Assembly (NCBI GenBank): GCA_002287035.1
Contig: NSKG01000003.1
Coordinates: 1 to 64,000, forward strand
Reading direction: 5' to 3'
Length of the DNA: 64,000 nucleotides
Origin: Pseudomonas sp. WN033
Lineage (GTDB): Bacteria; Pseudomonadota; Gammaproteobacteria; Pseudomonadales; Pseudomonadaceae
The notes beneath the pieces were generated by a model. That model ran no database searches and was not told where the DNA came from. It worked only from the letters and a program-made list of their open reading frames with translations. The position numbers were made by a program, and so were the translations under genes. Position 1 is the first letter of the stretch. Every line of letters starts with the position of its first letter. Shown in pieces: positions 16,899 through 24,417 of the stretch.

Positions 16899-18548
16899 TT
16901 ACAGTACAGCCACCTCCTGCGTGGCGGCTGCATTATCCAAGATGAACCCGGAGTATTCGGAATCAACCACCTCGTCACAGACCTGTTTGTAAGCTGCGCC
17001 TCCGCCCAGATACACCATGAAGGAGCGTGGTTTTCCTGGGATGTTCGAGCCGGTATACCAAGTATTGGTTTTTGGCATTAGGGTGGAGTTGGCAATGCTT
17101 TCGACAACCTCACGCCACTCATCCTCTTTGGCCTTTTCCGGCTCGATGGTTTCCAGATCGTTCGTTTCCATGTGGTGAATCACATCGGCAATCCACTCAA
17201 CATGCTGCTCAATGCCGAGCGGCATGTTGAATAGTACGGAGGGGCTTTGGGGCCCGGTGATCATGAAAAAGTTTGGAAATCCATGGGTCATCAGACCCAA
17301 ATGGGTGCGTGGTCCTTCGCACCAATAATCTTGAAGGCGAATGCCCTTGCGGCCAGTTAGGTTCAGCTTGAACAGTGGGCCGGTAAACGCATCGAAACCT
17401 GTGGAGTAAATCAGGCAGTCAAAATCATGATGCTGGTCGTTGCTCAGCTCAAGCCCTGTTTCGGTTATCTTGCGAATAGGGGCCGACTTGATATCCACAA
17501 GAGACACGTTATCTCTATTGTAGGTTTCAAAGTAGTTGGTTTCACAAGGCTGACGTTTTGTGCCGTACAGATAGTCTGGGCAGAGCAGTTCGGCAGTCTT
17601 GGGGTCCTTCACGCGGCCACGGATTTTGTTGCGGACGAACTCGGCAACTATGGCATTGGCTTTTTCATCAAACAGCACGTCACCGTAGCTGCCTAACCAG
17701 AGCGCAAAGCCACCTTCTTTCCAGCAGGCCTCAAGGTGTTGCTGAACTTCTGCGGGACTGTCCTTAAAAATTGACTCGCGCATATTCGGAAATGGGACGC
17801 CTGCCAGAGCAGCCCTGGCCTCATGACGGAACCGGCTGTAATCCGCCTTGATCGCTGTTGCCTCTGCTGGATTCATCGGACCGTTCTGCAACGGAGTGGC
17901 ATAGTTTGCAGTGCGCTGGAATACGGTAAGGTGTTTGGCTTGTTCGGCAATCAAAGGGATGGCCTGAATTGCTGAGGCGCCGGTCCCTATAATACCGACA
18001 GTCTTGCCAGTGAAGTCGACGCCTTGGTGTGGCCAGGTTGAAGTTGAGTAGACTTCGCCCTTGAAGGTGTCTTTGCCTTCGTAGCTGGGGATTGTAGCAG
18101 TAGACAGCGTGCCAACCCCCGAGATGTAGTATTTGCAGACTACGGTGTGGCCTTTGTCAGTCTTGATGGTCCAGCGCTGGCTGGATTCGTCAAAACTGGA
18201 TGAGATCACTCGTGTTTCAAAGTTGATATTACCGCGCAGATCCAGCTTGTCCGCTACGAATCCCAGGTAGGCAAGGATTTCAGGCTGGGCTGCGTATTTC
18301 TCTGACCAGCTCCACTCCTGCTGGATCTCTTCGGAAAAGGAAAATGAGTAGTGGTAGCTGGAAATATCACAGCGCGCACCAGGGTAGCGGTTCCAGTACC
18401 AGGTTCCGCCTACATCGTCGGCTGCTTCAAAAACGACAGCATTCATTTTCAGCTTGTCGCGCAGGGTATGCAGCATGTAAAGGCCGGCAAACCCTGCGCC
18501 CACGACAACAGCGTCGACACAGGAAATCGTATTGGTTTTGACTGACAT
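16899..18548 (-). CDS. Flavin Baeyer-Villiger monooxygenase (CHMO-like)
   Basis: The 549-residue FAD/NADPH enzyme should insert oxygen next to a ketone carbonyl, giving an ester or lactone. The FAD-binding VVVGAGFAGLYML is at about residues 14-26, followed by GGTWYWNRYPGARCD (48-61) and the NADPH-binding GIIGTGASAIQ (185-195). The family fingerprint FxGxxxHxxxWP is present at 162-173 as FKGEVYSTSTWP, with the usual His replaced by Ser168. The rest of the sequence looks intact. A sigma-54 promoter lies about 70 bases upstream and a hairpin terminator follows, so it is a single-gene unit. With the esterase and porin nearby it suggests a ketone-degradation route. The substrate cannot be told. 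Confidence 0.92.
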   Translation of the reverse strand: MSVKTNTISCVDAVVVGAGFAGLYMLHTLRDKLKMNAVVFEAADDVGGTWYWNRYPGARCDISSYHYSFSFSEEIQQEWSWSEKYAAQPEILAYLGFVADKLDLRGNINFETRVISSSFDESSQRWTIKTDKGHTVVCKYYISGVGTLSTATIPSYEGKDTFKGEVYSTSTWPHQGVDFTGKTVGIIGTGASAIQAIPLIAEQAKHLTVFQRTANYATPLQNGPMNPAEATAIKADYSRFRHEARAALAGVPFPNMRESIFKDSPAEVQQHLEACWKEGGFALWLGSYGDVLFDEKANAIVAEFVRNKIRGRVKDPKTAELLCPDYLYGTKRQPCETNYFETYNRDNVSLVDIKSAPIRKITETGLELSNDQHHDFDCLIYSTGFDAFTGPLFKLNLTGRKGIRLQDYWCEGPRTHLGLMTHGFPNFFMITGPQSPSVLFNMPLGIEQHVEWIADVIHHMETNDLETIEPEKAKEDEWREVVESIANSTLMPKTNTWYTGSNIPGKPRSFMVYLGGGAAYKQVCDEVVDSEYSGFILDNAAATQEVAVL

Positions 18549-18617
18549 AATAAAAACCTCTTGTTTTTGTTGGGGGGAATACGCAGGCTAGGTACGGCCT
18601 AGCCTTAGCTCTGCTAT

Positions 18618-18633
18618 ATCAAGTGTTGTGCCA
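18618..18633 (-). promoter_or_regulatory. Sigma-54 promoter of the Baeyer-Villiger monooxygenase gene
   Basis: On the minus strand the sequence TGGCAC-AACAC-TTGAT has a perfect -24 box and a -12 box with GA in place of the usual GC, at the correct 10-base spacing. The predicted start is near 18605, giving a leader of about 55 bases. Two palindromic sites lie 95 and 127 bases further upstream. Confidence 0.7.
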
Positions 18634-18727
18634 ACAAAGGCAGGATTGGAATAAATTCATATAAATCATGCGGTTAGGTTGATTTGAAAAGAGTGTCGGT
18701 GGGCCGGTTTACTTGGAGAGTTATTAA

Positions 18728-18769
18728 TTTCATGGAAAATGTCAGAGGGTAGTTTCAAATTTCATGAAA
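18728..18769. promoter_or_regulatory. Paired upstream activator sites for the monooxygenase promoter
   Basis: TTTCATGGAAA (18728-18738) and the perfect palindrome TTTCATGAAA (18760-18769) have centres about 31.5 bases apart, three turns of the helix. They sit 95 and 127 bases upstream of the -24 box, which is where XylR/DmpR-type activators bind. The same motif recurs before the porin and esterase genes. Confidence 0.65.
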
Positions 18770-18778
18770 GGTGGGGCG

Positions 18779-18807
18779 TAAAAAAGCCCGCAACATCGAG
18801 CGGGCTT
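18779..18807 (-). terminator. Rho-independent terminator of the MetA-pathway porin gene
   Basis: Read on the minus strand, AAGCCCGC and GCGGGCTT form a perfect 8-bp stem around eight bases and are followed by a run of T residues (18779-18784). It lies 22 bases after the porin stop codon and is a textbook intrinsic terminator. Confidence 0.9.
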
Positions 18808-18828
18808 CAGATTAGACTAAGCTCTGGA

Positions 18829-19755
18829 TCAAAGTGGCATGGTGAACTGGAACCAGAGTGAATGACCCTGCGCACCGTTACGTACTCTTGTTTCATGTAG
18901 ATACTTGAAGACGACTGCTGTTTTTGGTCCAAGGCCGTAGAAAACTTGCGGTCCTATAGAAAATTTCTGTAAGCGATTTCCATCACCAACTCTTTGTCCG
19001 TCCAATCGATCGTCGGTGAACTGTTTCGTATAGTGGCCTGCCAGGCCAAATTGTAAATGTGGTGAAGATGCCGGCCTGTAACCAGTAAAGTAGTCAATAT
19101 TGAAAACATCTCCAGAGTCATAGTTCGTGTCGCTGTTTTCAAAGTTGAAGGTAAATGTTGGAGATAGCGATACCTCCCATTCTTGGCTTGGTAGCCAAGT
19201 CATGTTGAACTCTTGAACATAGGAGGCGTAGTTTGATGTGGTATTGATTAGTCTATTTTTCTTGTAATCACCTAGCGGAATGAAACCGCTGAAGCCGGTA
19301 GAAAAGTGCAAGTTGCTCGAGGCAGACCAGTTGACGTAAAGGGGTGTAAGGTAGAGCTGGTTTAGACCTGTTCTGGAATCGTCCATTACTCCAATGTCAA
19401 GCGAGTTTCGGCCGCCAGATAGTATTGCTCCGCTGGTGAATGTGATTCCTGAGTCAGTTTTATAGTTCCAAGTATGGTTCAGCCTGAAGGCTTGAGCATA
19501 TACGTCAAGGTTGAATTTTCCTGGTGCCGTTCGACCATTTGTGTCCTTGTATTTATCAGCCGTGTAATACACGGTATAGCCATAAAACTGGGTTTCTCCA
19601 GGGGCTGGCATCATGGCCGGGAGGACAGTATTTACACCGTTAGGCCAGTTGGTAACGCCATTTTCGACTGCATGGCTTGTTGCTGCTAAGGCTGCGCAGA
19701 TGCTGGCTAATAGAGTGTTGTGGAAAGGTTTTATTGTGATAGTACGCAGAGCCAT
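18829..19755 (-). CDS. Outer-membrane porin, phenol MetA-pathway family
   Basis: The 308-residue protein has a signal peptide (cleavage probably after SHA near residue 29) and then alternating beta strands ending in HSLWFQFTMPL. It fits the family annotated as MetA-pathway phenol-degradation outer-membrane proteins, with motifs such as YYTADKYKDTNGRTAPGKFN and GFIPLGDYKKNRL. Relatives occur in gene clusters for aromatic or hydrophobic substrates and are thought to aid uptake. It has its own perfect sigma-54 promoter and an intrinsic terminator. Together with the monooxygenase and esterase it forms a regulon of separate transcripts. It is the AT-richest gene of the window by eye, which suggests transfer. 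Confidence 0.85.
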   Translation of the reverse strand: MALRTITIKPFHNTLLASICAALAATSHAVENGVTNWPNGVNTVLPAMMPAPGETQFYGYTVYYTADKYKDTNGRTAPGKFNLDVYAQAFRLNHTWNYKTDSGITFTSGAILSGGRNSLDIGVMDDSRTGLNQLYLTPLYVNWSASSNLHFSTGFSGFIPLGDYKKNRLINTTSNYASYVQEFNMTWLPSQEWEVSLSPTFTFNFENSDTNYDSGDVFNIDYFTGYRPASSPHLQFGLAGHYTKQFTDDRLDGQRVGDGNRLQKFSIGPQVFYGLGPKTAVVFKYLHETRVRNGAQGHSLWFQFTMPL

Positions 19756-19791
19756 GGGGGTTTCCTCTTGTTGTTTTGTTTTTCTTGTTAA

Positions 19792-19806
19792 GCAATGAGT
19801 GTGCCA
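19792..19806 (-). promoter_or_regulatory. Sigma-54 promoter of the MetA-pathway porin gene
   Basis: On the minus strand TGGCAC-ACTCA-TTGC matches the sigma-54 -24/-12 consensus at every key base. The predicted start is near 19780, about 25 bases before the ATG. The leader carries the AACAAGAGG ribosome-site sequence shared by the three regulon genes. Confidence 0.88.
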
Positions 19807-19930
19807 GGATCATTGCTAGTTTTTTGGTGGAAAAATCTAATAATTACAGTGTGATAAGGGGTCGGTGTTGTGCTTCTTACGCAAGCTAAAGTTAGGCGTT
19901 GGGCGGCTTGTGATGAAATCAACAAGTGCA

Positions 19931-19940
19931 TTTCATGAAA
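19931..19940. promoter_or_regulatory. Upstream activator site for the porin promoter
   Basis: The perfect palindrome TTTCATGAAA lies 125 bases upstream of the porin's -24 box, almost the same distance as the distal site at the monooxygenase promoter. It overlaps the stop codon of the esterase gene. A half-site ATGAAA lies at 19913-19918. Confidence 0.6.
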
Positions 19941-20919
19941 TTAGAGAGCCTTCACTGTCATTGAGGGCTAGGCGTGAGTTTTTGAATTGGGCAATACGTT
20001 GGCGGATTACGCCAACTAAAAATGTCCGGGCGCTCTCTGACTCTGGTAAGGCACGGAGAATAGAGAAAAAGCCGTGAATTTGGCCGCTGTATTTGCGAAA
20101 GCAGACCTCCACCCCTGCCTTGATAAGACGCTGAGCATATTCGGCACCCTCTTCACTCAATACGTCATGCTCTGCAGTAATGATCAATGCCGGTGGCAGG
20201 TCCGAAAGATTTTTGTTCAGTAACGGCGATACCTCTGGGTTTTCACGGTGGGCAGGGTTAGGTACATAGTTATTCCAGAACCACCCCATGTCTTCACGTG
20301 TCAGTAGTCCTTGATTGGATGGCGCGATATAGGCTGGCGTATCTAGGTCTGGTTGTGTGACAGGATAAATAAGGACTTGCATCAGGAGTTCCGGACTTTT
20401 GGCATCCCGGGCCTTCTGAGCTATTACTGCAGCTAAATTGCCGCCTGCGCTGTCACCAGCGATGATCAAAGGTAGTTTATCTGTCGTGCCGGTAATCTGG
20501 TATTGATTGCTTGCTACCCATTGGGTCGCTGCCCATGAGTCATTAACAGCGGCAGGGAATCTGTGCTCTGGAGCCAATCTATAGTCGACTAAGACCACAG
20601 CGCAATTGCTCTCGGTTGCTATTAGTCTGCCCAGCGTATCGTAATCATCAAGTTCGCCGACGACCCATCCGCCACCGTGTAGGTAAATGATAAGCCCTTC
20701 TGGCTTTTCTGATGGTAGGAGAATTCGTAAGGGGATCTTGGCCTGGACTGCATAAATATTGATGGTTTTACTTTGATAAACTTCGGGGCCTTCGCCGATG
20801 ATGTCACGCAGCCCGGCAAAAAAAGCTCTTGCAGCAGGTGGCTCCATAGCATGGAAGGCTGGAGCACCTAGGTCGGCTAGTTGTTGTAGAAACTCTTGGC
20901 TTGCTTGATCGAGAGCCAT
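19933..20919 (-). CDS. Alpha/beta hydrolase, hormone-sensitive-lipase family esterase
   Basis: The 328-residue serine esterase has the HSL-family oxyanion motif HGGGW (81-85), the nucleophile elbow GDSAGGN with Ser157, and Asp252 in AEHDVLSEEG and His282 in IHGFF to complete the triad. No signal peptide is seen, so it should be cytoplasmic. In context it is the natural partner of the Baeyer-Villiger monooxygenase, hydrolysing the ester formed from a ketone. That pairing is known for ketone pathways but is inferred here. The gene has its own sigma-54 promoter and the shared AACAAGAGG leader. No intrinsic terminator is seen before the porin promoter region. Confidence 0.92.
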   Translation of the reverse strand: MALDQASQEFLQQLADLGAPAFHAMEPPAARAFFAGLRDIIGEGPEVYQSKTINIYAVQAKIPLRILLPSEKPEGLIIYLHGGGWVVGELDDYDTLGRLIATESNCAVVLVDYRLAPEHRFPAAVNDSWAATQWVASNQYQITGTTDKLPLIIAGDSAGGNLAAVIAQKARDAKSPELLMQVLIYPVTQPDLDTPAYIAPSNQGLLTREDMGWFWNNYVPNPAHRENPEVSPLLNKNLSDLPPALIITAEHDVLSEEGAEYAQRLIKAGVEVCFRKYSGQIHGFFSILRALPESESARTFLVGVIRQRIAQFKNSRLALNDSEGSLIS

Positions 20920-20958
20920 GACATGTCCTCTTGTTGATTGCTTTGGACAAAAGGAGGG

Positions 20959-20973
20959 GCAAGGCTCATGCCA
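20959..20973 (-). promoter_or_regulatory. Sigma-54 promoter of the esterase gene
   Basis: On the minus strand TGGCAT-GAGCC-TTGC has the invariant GG and GC dinucleotides with the correct spacing and one deviation (T for C) in the -24 box. The predicted start is near 20946, about 27 bases before the ATG. Confidence 0.82.
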
Positions 20974-21081
20974 GTTCTGTTAGAGCTATGCTGAGCAGGG
21001 GAAATGGCTTTTAAATACAATTAGATACCGTGGCTTTTGTTCTCAGAGTGAGAGGTGGTAGCTTACGTCTTCCCCATGTTG

Positions 21082-21112
21082 TTTATGAAATCGGTAAGGG
21101 GGGTTCAGGAAA
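21082..21112. promoter_or_regulatory. Probable upstream activator sites for the esterase promoter
   Basis: TTTATGAAA (21082-21090) and GTTCAGGAAA (21103-21112) are imperfect versions of TTTCATGAAA, with centres about two helix turns apart. They lie 109 and 130 bases upstream of the esterase -24 box. GAAATCGGT also occurs twice here as a direct repeat. Confidence 0.4.
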
Positions 21113-21145
21113 TCGGTGACGCTGAAGAGAGAGGCTGGTGTTTCG

Positions 21146-21179
21146 TAACCACAAGTCGATCTAACTCGACTTGTGGTTA
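21146..21179 (-). terminator. Perfect hairpin at the edge of the AT-richer module
   Basis: TAACCACAAGTCGA (21146-21159) and TCGACTTGTGGTTA (21166-21179) pair perfectly over 14 bp around six bases. It lies 27 bases after the stop of the class V aminotransferase gene on the minus strand, so it is probably that gene's terminator, although no T run follows. It also marks the change from AT-richer to GC-rich sequence. Confidence 0.6.
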
Positions 21180-21206
21180 TTTGTCCTTGACGGGGAGGGT
21201 TACAGC

Positions 21207-22343
21207 CTAAGACTGCAGCCCCTCCAGCGCCGCGCGCAGGGTGGCGACGGTACGCTCGGGGTTGTGCAGTTTGTCCAGCCCGAACAGGCCGATGCGGAAG
21301 GTGCGGAACCCGGCCGGCTCGTCGCACATCAGCGGTACGCCGGCGGCGGTTTGCAGGCCATGGGCCAGGAAGGCGCTGCCATTGTGGATGCGTTCGTCGC
21401 CGGTATAACTGACGACTACGCCCGGCGCGCCGAAGCCTTCGGCGGCAACACTCTTGAAGCCTTTTTCGGCCAGCAGCTGACGTACCGCCTGACCGAGCGC
21501 CAATTGCTCCTGCTTGACCTTGTCGAAGCCGTAGTCGCGGGTTTCCAGCATGGTGTCGCGGAACTGCTTGAGTGCATCGGTGGGCATGGTCGCGTGGTAG
21601 GCATGACCGCCGTTCTCGTAGGCCTGCATGATTTGCAGCCACTTCTTCAGGTCGCAGGCAAAGCTGTTGCTGGTGGTGTCCTGGATAGCTTCAAGAGCGC
21701 GTTCGCCGAGCATCACCAGGGCGCTGCAGGGTGAGGCGCTCCAGCCTTTCTGCGGGGCGCTGATCAGGATGTCGACGCCGCAGGCCTGCATGTCGACCCA
21801 GACTGTGCCGGAGGCGATGCAGTCGAGCACGAACAGGCCGCCGACCTCGTGTACCGCATCGGCTACCGCGCGCAGGTAGTCATCGGGCAGGATGATCCCG
21901 GCGGCGGTTTCCACATGCGGGGCGAAGACCACGGCGGGCTGGTGCTGGCGGATCGCGGCGACCACTTCGTCAATCGGGGCCGGAGTGAAAGCGCCCTGGT
22001 CACCGGCTTCGATCTGGCGAGCCTTGAGCACGATTTCCTCGGCCGGCAGGCGGGCCATTTCGAAGATCTGGCTCCAGCGGTAACTGAACCAGCCGTTGCG
22101 GATCACCAGGCAGCGCTGATCCTGGGCAAACTGGCGGGCTACCGCTTCCATACCATAGGTCCCGCCACCGGGTACTACGGCTACGGCGGCGGCGTTGTAG
22201 ACATCCTTGAGGGTGCCAGAAATGTCGCGCATGACCTGCTGGAAGGTTTGCGACATGTGGTTCAGTGAGCGGTCGGTGAAAACCACCGAGTATTCGAGCA
22301 GGCCTTCAGGGTCGATGGCGGGAACCAGCTTGGACACGGGCAT
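21207..22343 (-). CDS. Class V PLP-dependent aminotransferase (alanine-glyoxylate/serine type)
   Basis: The 378-residue fold-type I enzyme has the substrate loop VVPGGGTYGMEAVARQF, the cofactor aspartate region FVLDCIASGTVWVDM, and the PLP lysine in SAPQKGWSASP (Lys199). The family includes alanine-glyoxylate and serine-pyruvate aminotransferases as well as 2-aminoethylphosphonate transaminases. The exact amino donor is not determined by sequence alone. The gene stands alone on the minus strand between two hairpins. GC content returns here to the window's usual high level. I see no gene next to it that would fix its pathway. Confidence 0.85.
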   Translation of the reverse strand: MPVSKLVPAIDPEGLLEYSVVFTDRSLNHMSQTFQQVMRDISGTLKDVYNAAAVAVVPGGGTYGMEAVARQFAQDQRCLVIRNGWFSYRWSQIFEMARLPAEEIVLKARQIEAGDQGAFTPAPIDEVVAAIRQHQPAVVFAPHVETAAGIILPDDYLRAVADAVHEVGGLFVLDCIASGTVWVDMQACGVDILISAPQKGWSASPCSALVMLGERALEAIQDTTSNSFACDLKKWLQIMQAYENGGHAYHATMPTDALKQFRDTMLETRDYGFDKVKQEQLALGQAVRQLLAEKGFKSVAAEGFGAPGVVVSYTGDERIHNGSAFLAHGLQTAAGVPLMCDEPAGFRTFRIGLFGLDKLHNPERTVATLRAALEGLQS

Positions 22344-22367
22344 TCTCCGGATTCAGTCGGACAAGAC

Positions 22368-22385
22368 GCCCGGGCTTGCCCGGGC
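22368..22385 (-). terminator. Hairpin after the DUF4334 gene
   Basis: GCCCGGG (22368-22374) and CCCGGGC (22379-22385) form a perfect 7-bp GC stem with a four-base loop, in the 78-base gap after the DUF4334 gene. There is no T run. Confidence 0.5.
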
Positions 22386-22421
22386 ATTGATGCCACATCC
22401 TAACCTGATTTGCCGCAGGAA

Positions 22422-22928
22422 TCAGTCCTGTTCGCGGCTCAAATGGAAGAAGAAGTCGGTCGGCTTGCCCTTGATGTCACCCAGACCGATGACCACCTCG
22501 TCATTGACCTTGCGAAAATAGTCCATGATCGGTTGCTGGTCGTAGATCAGCGCTGCAGAAACCACTCCGGCGTATTTCATTTCACGCATCTGGGCTCGGC
22601 CCAGGCCCTCGAAGGTGGCTACGGTGCCGTCCGGGCCATGGACCAGCAGGGGCTCGACATCGGTCAGGGAGTTGAAGCGCTTGCCGTACCAGTTGATCGG
22701 GTCCGGTTCAGCGCCGCCGTCGAATTTGCCGCCTTTCCAGGTACCGAGCATGAACTCGGGGCTGACCGGTTCTAGCTGCTCGAACAGCGGCATCAGCGTC
22801 TCGGCCGGATAGGCCTGACCGCTGGCGATCATCTCCAGCCAGCGCTGCTCCAGTTCGCTGGCCAGGGCCGGGCTGCTCAGGGCGGCACTCAGGCCGAGTG
22901 CGGTCAGGGTTTTGCGGGTCTTGCTCAT
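22422..22928 (-). CDS. Exported GXWXG/DUF4334 protein
   Basis: The 168-residue protein begins with a signal peptide (MSKTRKTLTALGLSAALSSPALA). It then carries the paired domains GXWXG (FMLGTWKGGKFDGG) and DUF4334 (GLGRAQMREMKYAGVVSAALIYDQQPIMDYFRKV, continuing to the C-terminus). The biochemical role of this family is unknown. It is common as a cytoplasmic protein in actinobacteria, so a signal peptide here is notable. The ATG at 22928 has GAGG upstream. A longer in-frame start at 22979 overlaps the TetR gene and would bury the signal sequence. The TetR gene ends 38 bases upstream, so the two are probably cotranscribed. Confidence 0.8.
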   Translation of the reverse strand: MSKTRKTLTALGLSAALSSPALASELEQRWLEMIASGQAYPAETLMPLFEQLEPVSPEFMLGTWKGGKFDGGAEPDPINWYGKRFNSLTDVEPLLVHGPDGTVATFEGLGRAQMREMKYAGVVSAALIYDQQPIMDYFRKVNDEVVIGLGDIKGKPTDFFFHLSREQD

Positions 22929-22966
22929 GTCATGTCCTCGTGTTGTGACAGGGCATGAACGGACGG

Positions 22967-23572
22967 TCAACCGGTACACAGGCTCCAGCAGGCATCACGG
23001 GCCGCATCGATGTCGGCCTGGTCGAGCGTGATGTGGCCATCGCGCTCGCTCTTGATCAGGTGCACGAAGGCCCCCCAGACCAGTGACATCAACACTTCCG
23101 GCCGCACATCCTGGCGGAAGATGCCCTGCTGTTGCAGGCTGCGGTACTGGGCCAGGATCGGACGCAGAAGCTCGTGCTCCAGCGTGCGGCTGGCCTCGTC
23201 CAGATATGGACGATGGTCCTGCAGCTCAAGGAAACGATAGGCGTGCGGTGCTTCACGGGTGAAAGCCAGCATGCGCTGCCAGATCACATCGAACAGTTCG
23301 CGCGCCGGTCGGCTCAGGTCAAGGTCGCGGTACAGGCTCAGGTGCAGGGCCTGTTTTTCTTCGCGGAACAGTTCGTTGACCAGGGTTTCCTTGCTGTCGA
23401 AATACCGGTAGATGGTACCGGTGCCGACACCGGCCTGCTCGGCCAGTACCGGCATCGGTACGCCATTGACGCCGCCTTCGGAAAAGACCTTGAGCGCCGC
23501 CTGAAGAATGGCGGTGCGCTTGTCCTTGATTCGTGGGCGGGGTTTGCGGGTAGCTGCTGAACGAGTATTCAT
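22967..23572 (-). CDS. TetR-family transcriptional repressor
   Basis: The 201-residue protein has a TetR helix-turn-helix near residues 15-62 (RTAILQAALKVFSEGG, then MPVLAEQAGVGTGTIYRYFDSKETLVNELF). A variable ligand-binding C-terminal region follows. It is followed by the DUF4334 gene and preceded at 45 bases by the unrecognised 257-residue gene, all on the minus strand. GACGGTCAA occurs upstream of its own start and again over its stop codon. An 18-bp palindrome lies before the 257-residue gene. Either could be its operator. The ligand is unknown. Confidence 0.9.
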   Translation of the reverse strand: MNTRSAATRKPRPRIKDKRTAILQAALKVFSEGGVNGVPMPVLAEQAGVGTGTIYRYFDSKETLVNELFREEKQALHLSLYRDLDLSRPARELFDVIWQRMLAFTREAPHAYRFLELQDHRPYLDEASRTLEHELLRPILAQYRSLQQQGIFRQDVRPEVLMSLVWGAFVHLIKSERDGHITLDQADIDAARDACWSLCTG

Positions 23573-23617
23573 TGGCGCATTCTACCTGCAATTGACCGTC
23601 TGTCCATCCCCTGGGTT

Positions 23618-24391
23618 TCAGGTGTAAAAGGTTTGGTAGGGCTGGAAAATGCAGATGTTGGTGCCGCCCATGCTGTTGCTGTCGGTTAACTCGGAAAAGT
23701 AGGTAAAGGCGCTGCCGGCCTTGAGTTCGACCGGGATACGAATGCGGTTGCGGTTCTTGCCAGCCTCCGGGTTGCTGAAGCGCTCAAGGAAGATGTTGTC
23801 CCACCAGTACAGGTTTTGCGGATTGAACTCCTTGCTGTTGCTGGCCTCGCAGATGCGGAATACGGTCCAGCTGTCGACGCCGCTCAGCTCCTTGAGCGAA
23901 TCGCAGGTCACTTCGACGCCGGTCAGCGCAGTGCCGGCTGGCAGCGGCTGGCCCTGGCCGGGCTGATAGCTGGCCTTGAGCCGTTCGCGCTGCGGCAGAT
24001 AGGCGGCCATCAGCTTGTCTGACGGGGCATTGTCCTGCACCCGGGAAATGGTCTTGACGCTGCCATCCTTGCACTTGACCTCGATGACGTACTCGCCGGG
24101 CTCCATGAACCCGCTGTAGAGGTTGATCATGTACCAGTGCGAGTTGGTGGTGCGATCGAAGATGTGGCCGTTGAGATTGCTGATGGTGTAGGGCTGGTTG
24201 GCGACTTCGGCCACGTAGCCGTTGGGGCCGCGGGCGGTGATGCTGTCGATCAGTTCATGCACCGGGTCGCCGCCGGTGGGGTAGAAGGCGATCAGGAACT
24301 TGTGTTGTTCCTTGGGCAGCCCGGTGTTTTCGAAATCCATGTAGACGTTGCAGGCCATCAGATCGTACAGCTCGACTTTACCTTGAGGCAT
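23618..24391 (-). CDS. Unrecognised soluble 257-residue protein
   Basis: I do not recognise this protein. It starts MPQGKVELYDLMACNVYMDFE, has no signal peptide or membrane segment, and reads as mostly beta structure with many aromatic residues (NSHWYMINLYSGFMEPGEY, NLYWWDNIFLERF). It ends NICIFQPYQTFYT. Four or five cysteines are scattered without a metal motif. The ATG at 24391 is chosen because AGGAG lies seven bases upstream, whereas the open frame back to 24505 runs through the promoter. A perfect 18-bp palindrome stands 27 bases before the start. With the TetR and DUF4334 genes it may form a small regulated unit. The function is unknown. Confidence 0.7.
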   Translation of the reverse strand: MPQGKVELYDLMACNVYMDFENTGLPKEQHKFLIAFYPTGGDPVHELIDSITARGPNGYVAEVANQPYTISNLNGHIFDRTTNSHWYMINLYSGFMEPGEYVIEVKCKDGSVKTISRVQDNAPSDKLMAAYLPQRERLKASYQPGQGQPLPAGTALTGVEVTCDSLKELSGVDSWTVFRICEASNSKEFNPQNLYWWDNIFLERFSNPEAGKNRNRIRIPVELKAGSAFTYFSELTDSNSMGGTNICIFQPYQTFYT

Positions 24392-24417
24392 GGTGTTCTC
24401 CTGGTTGTTTTTGTGTA

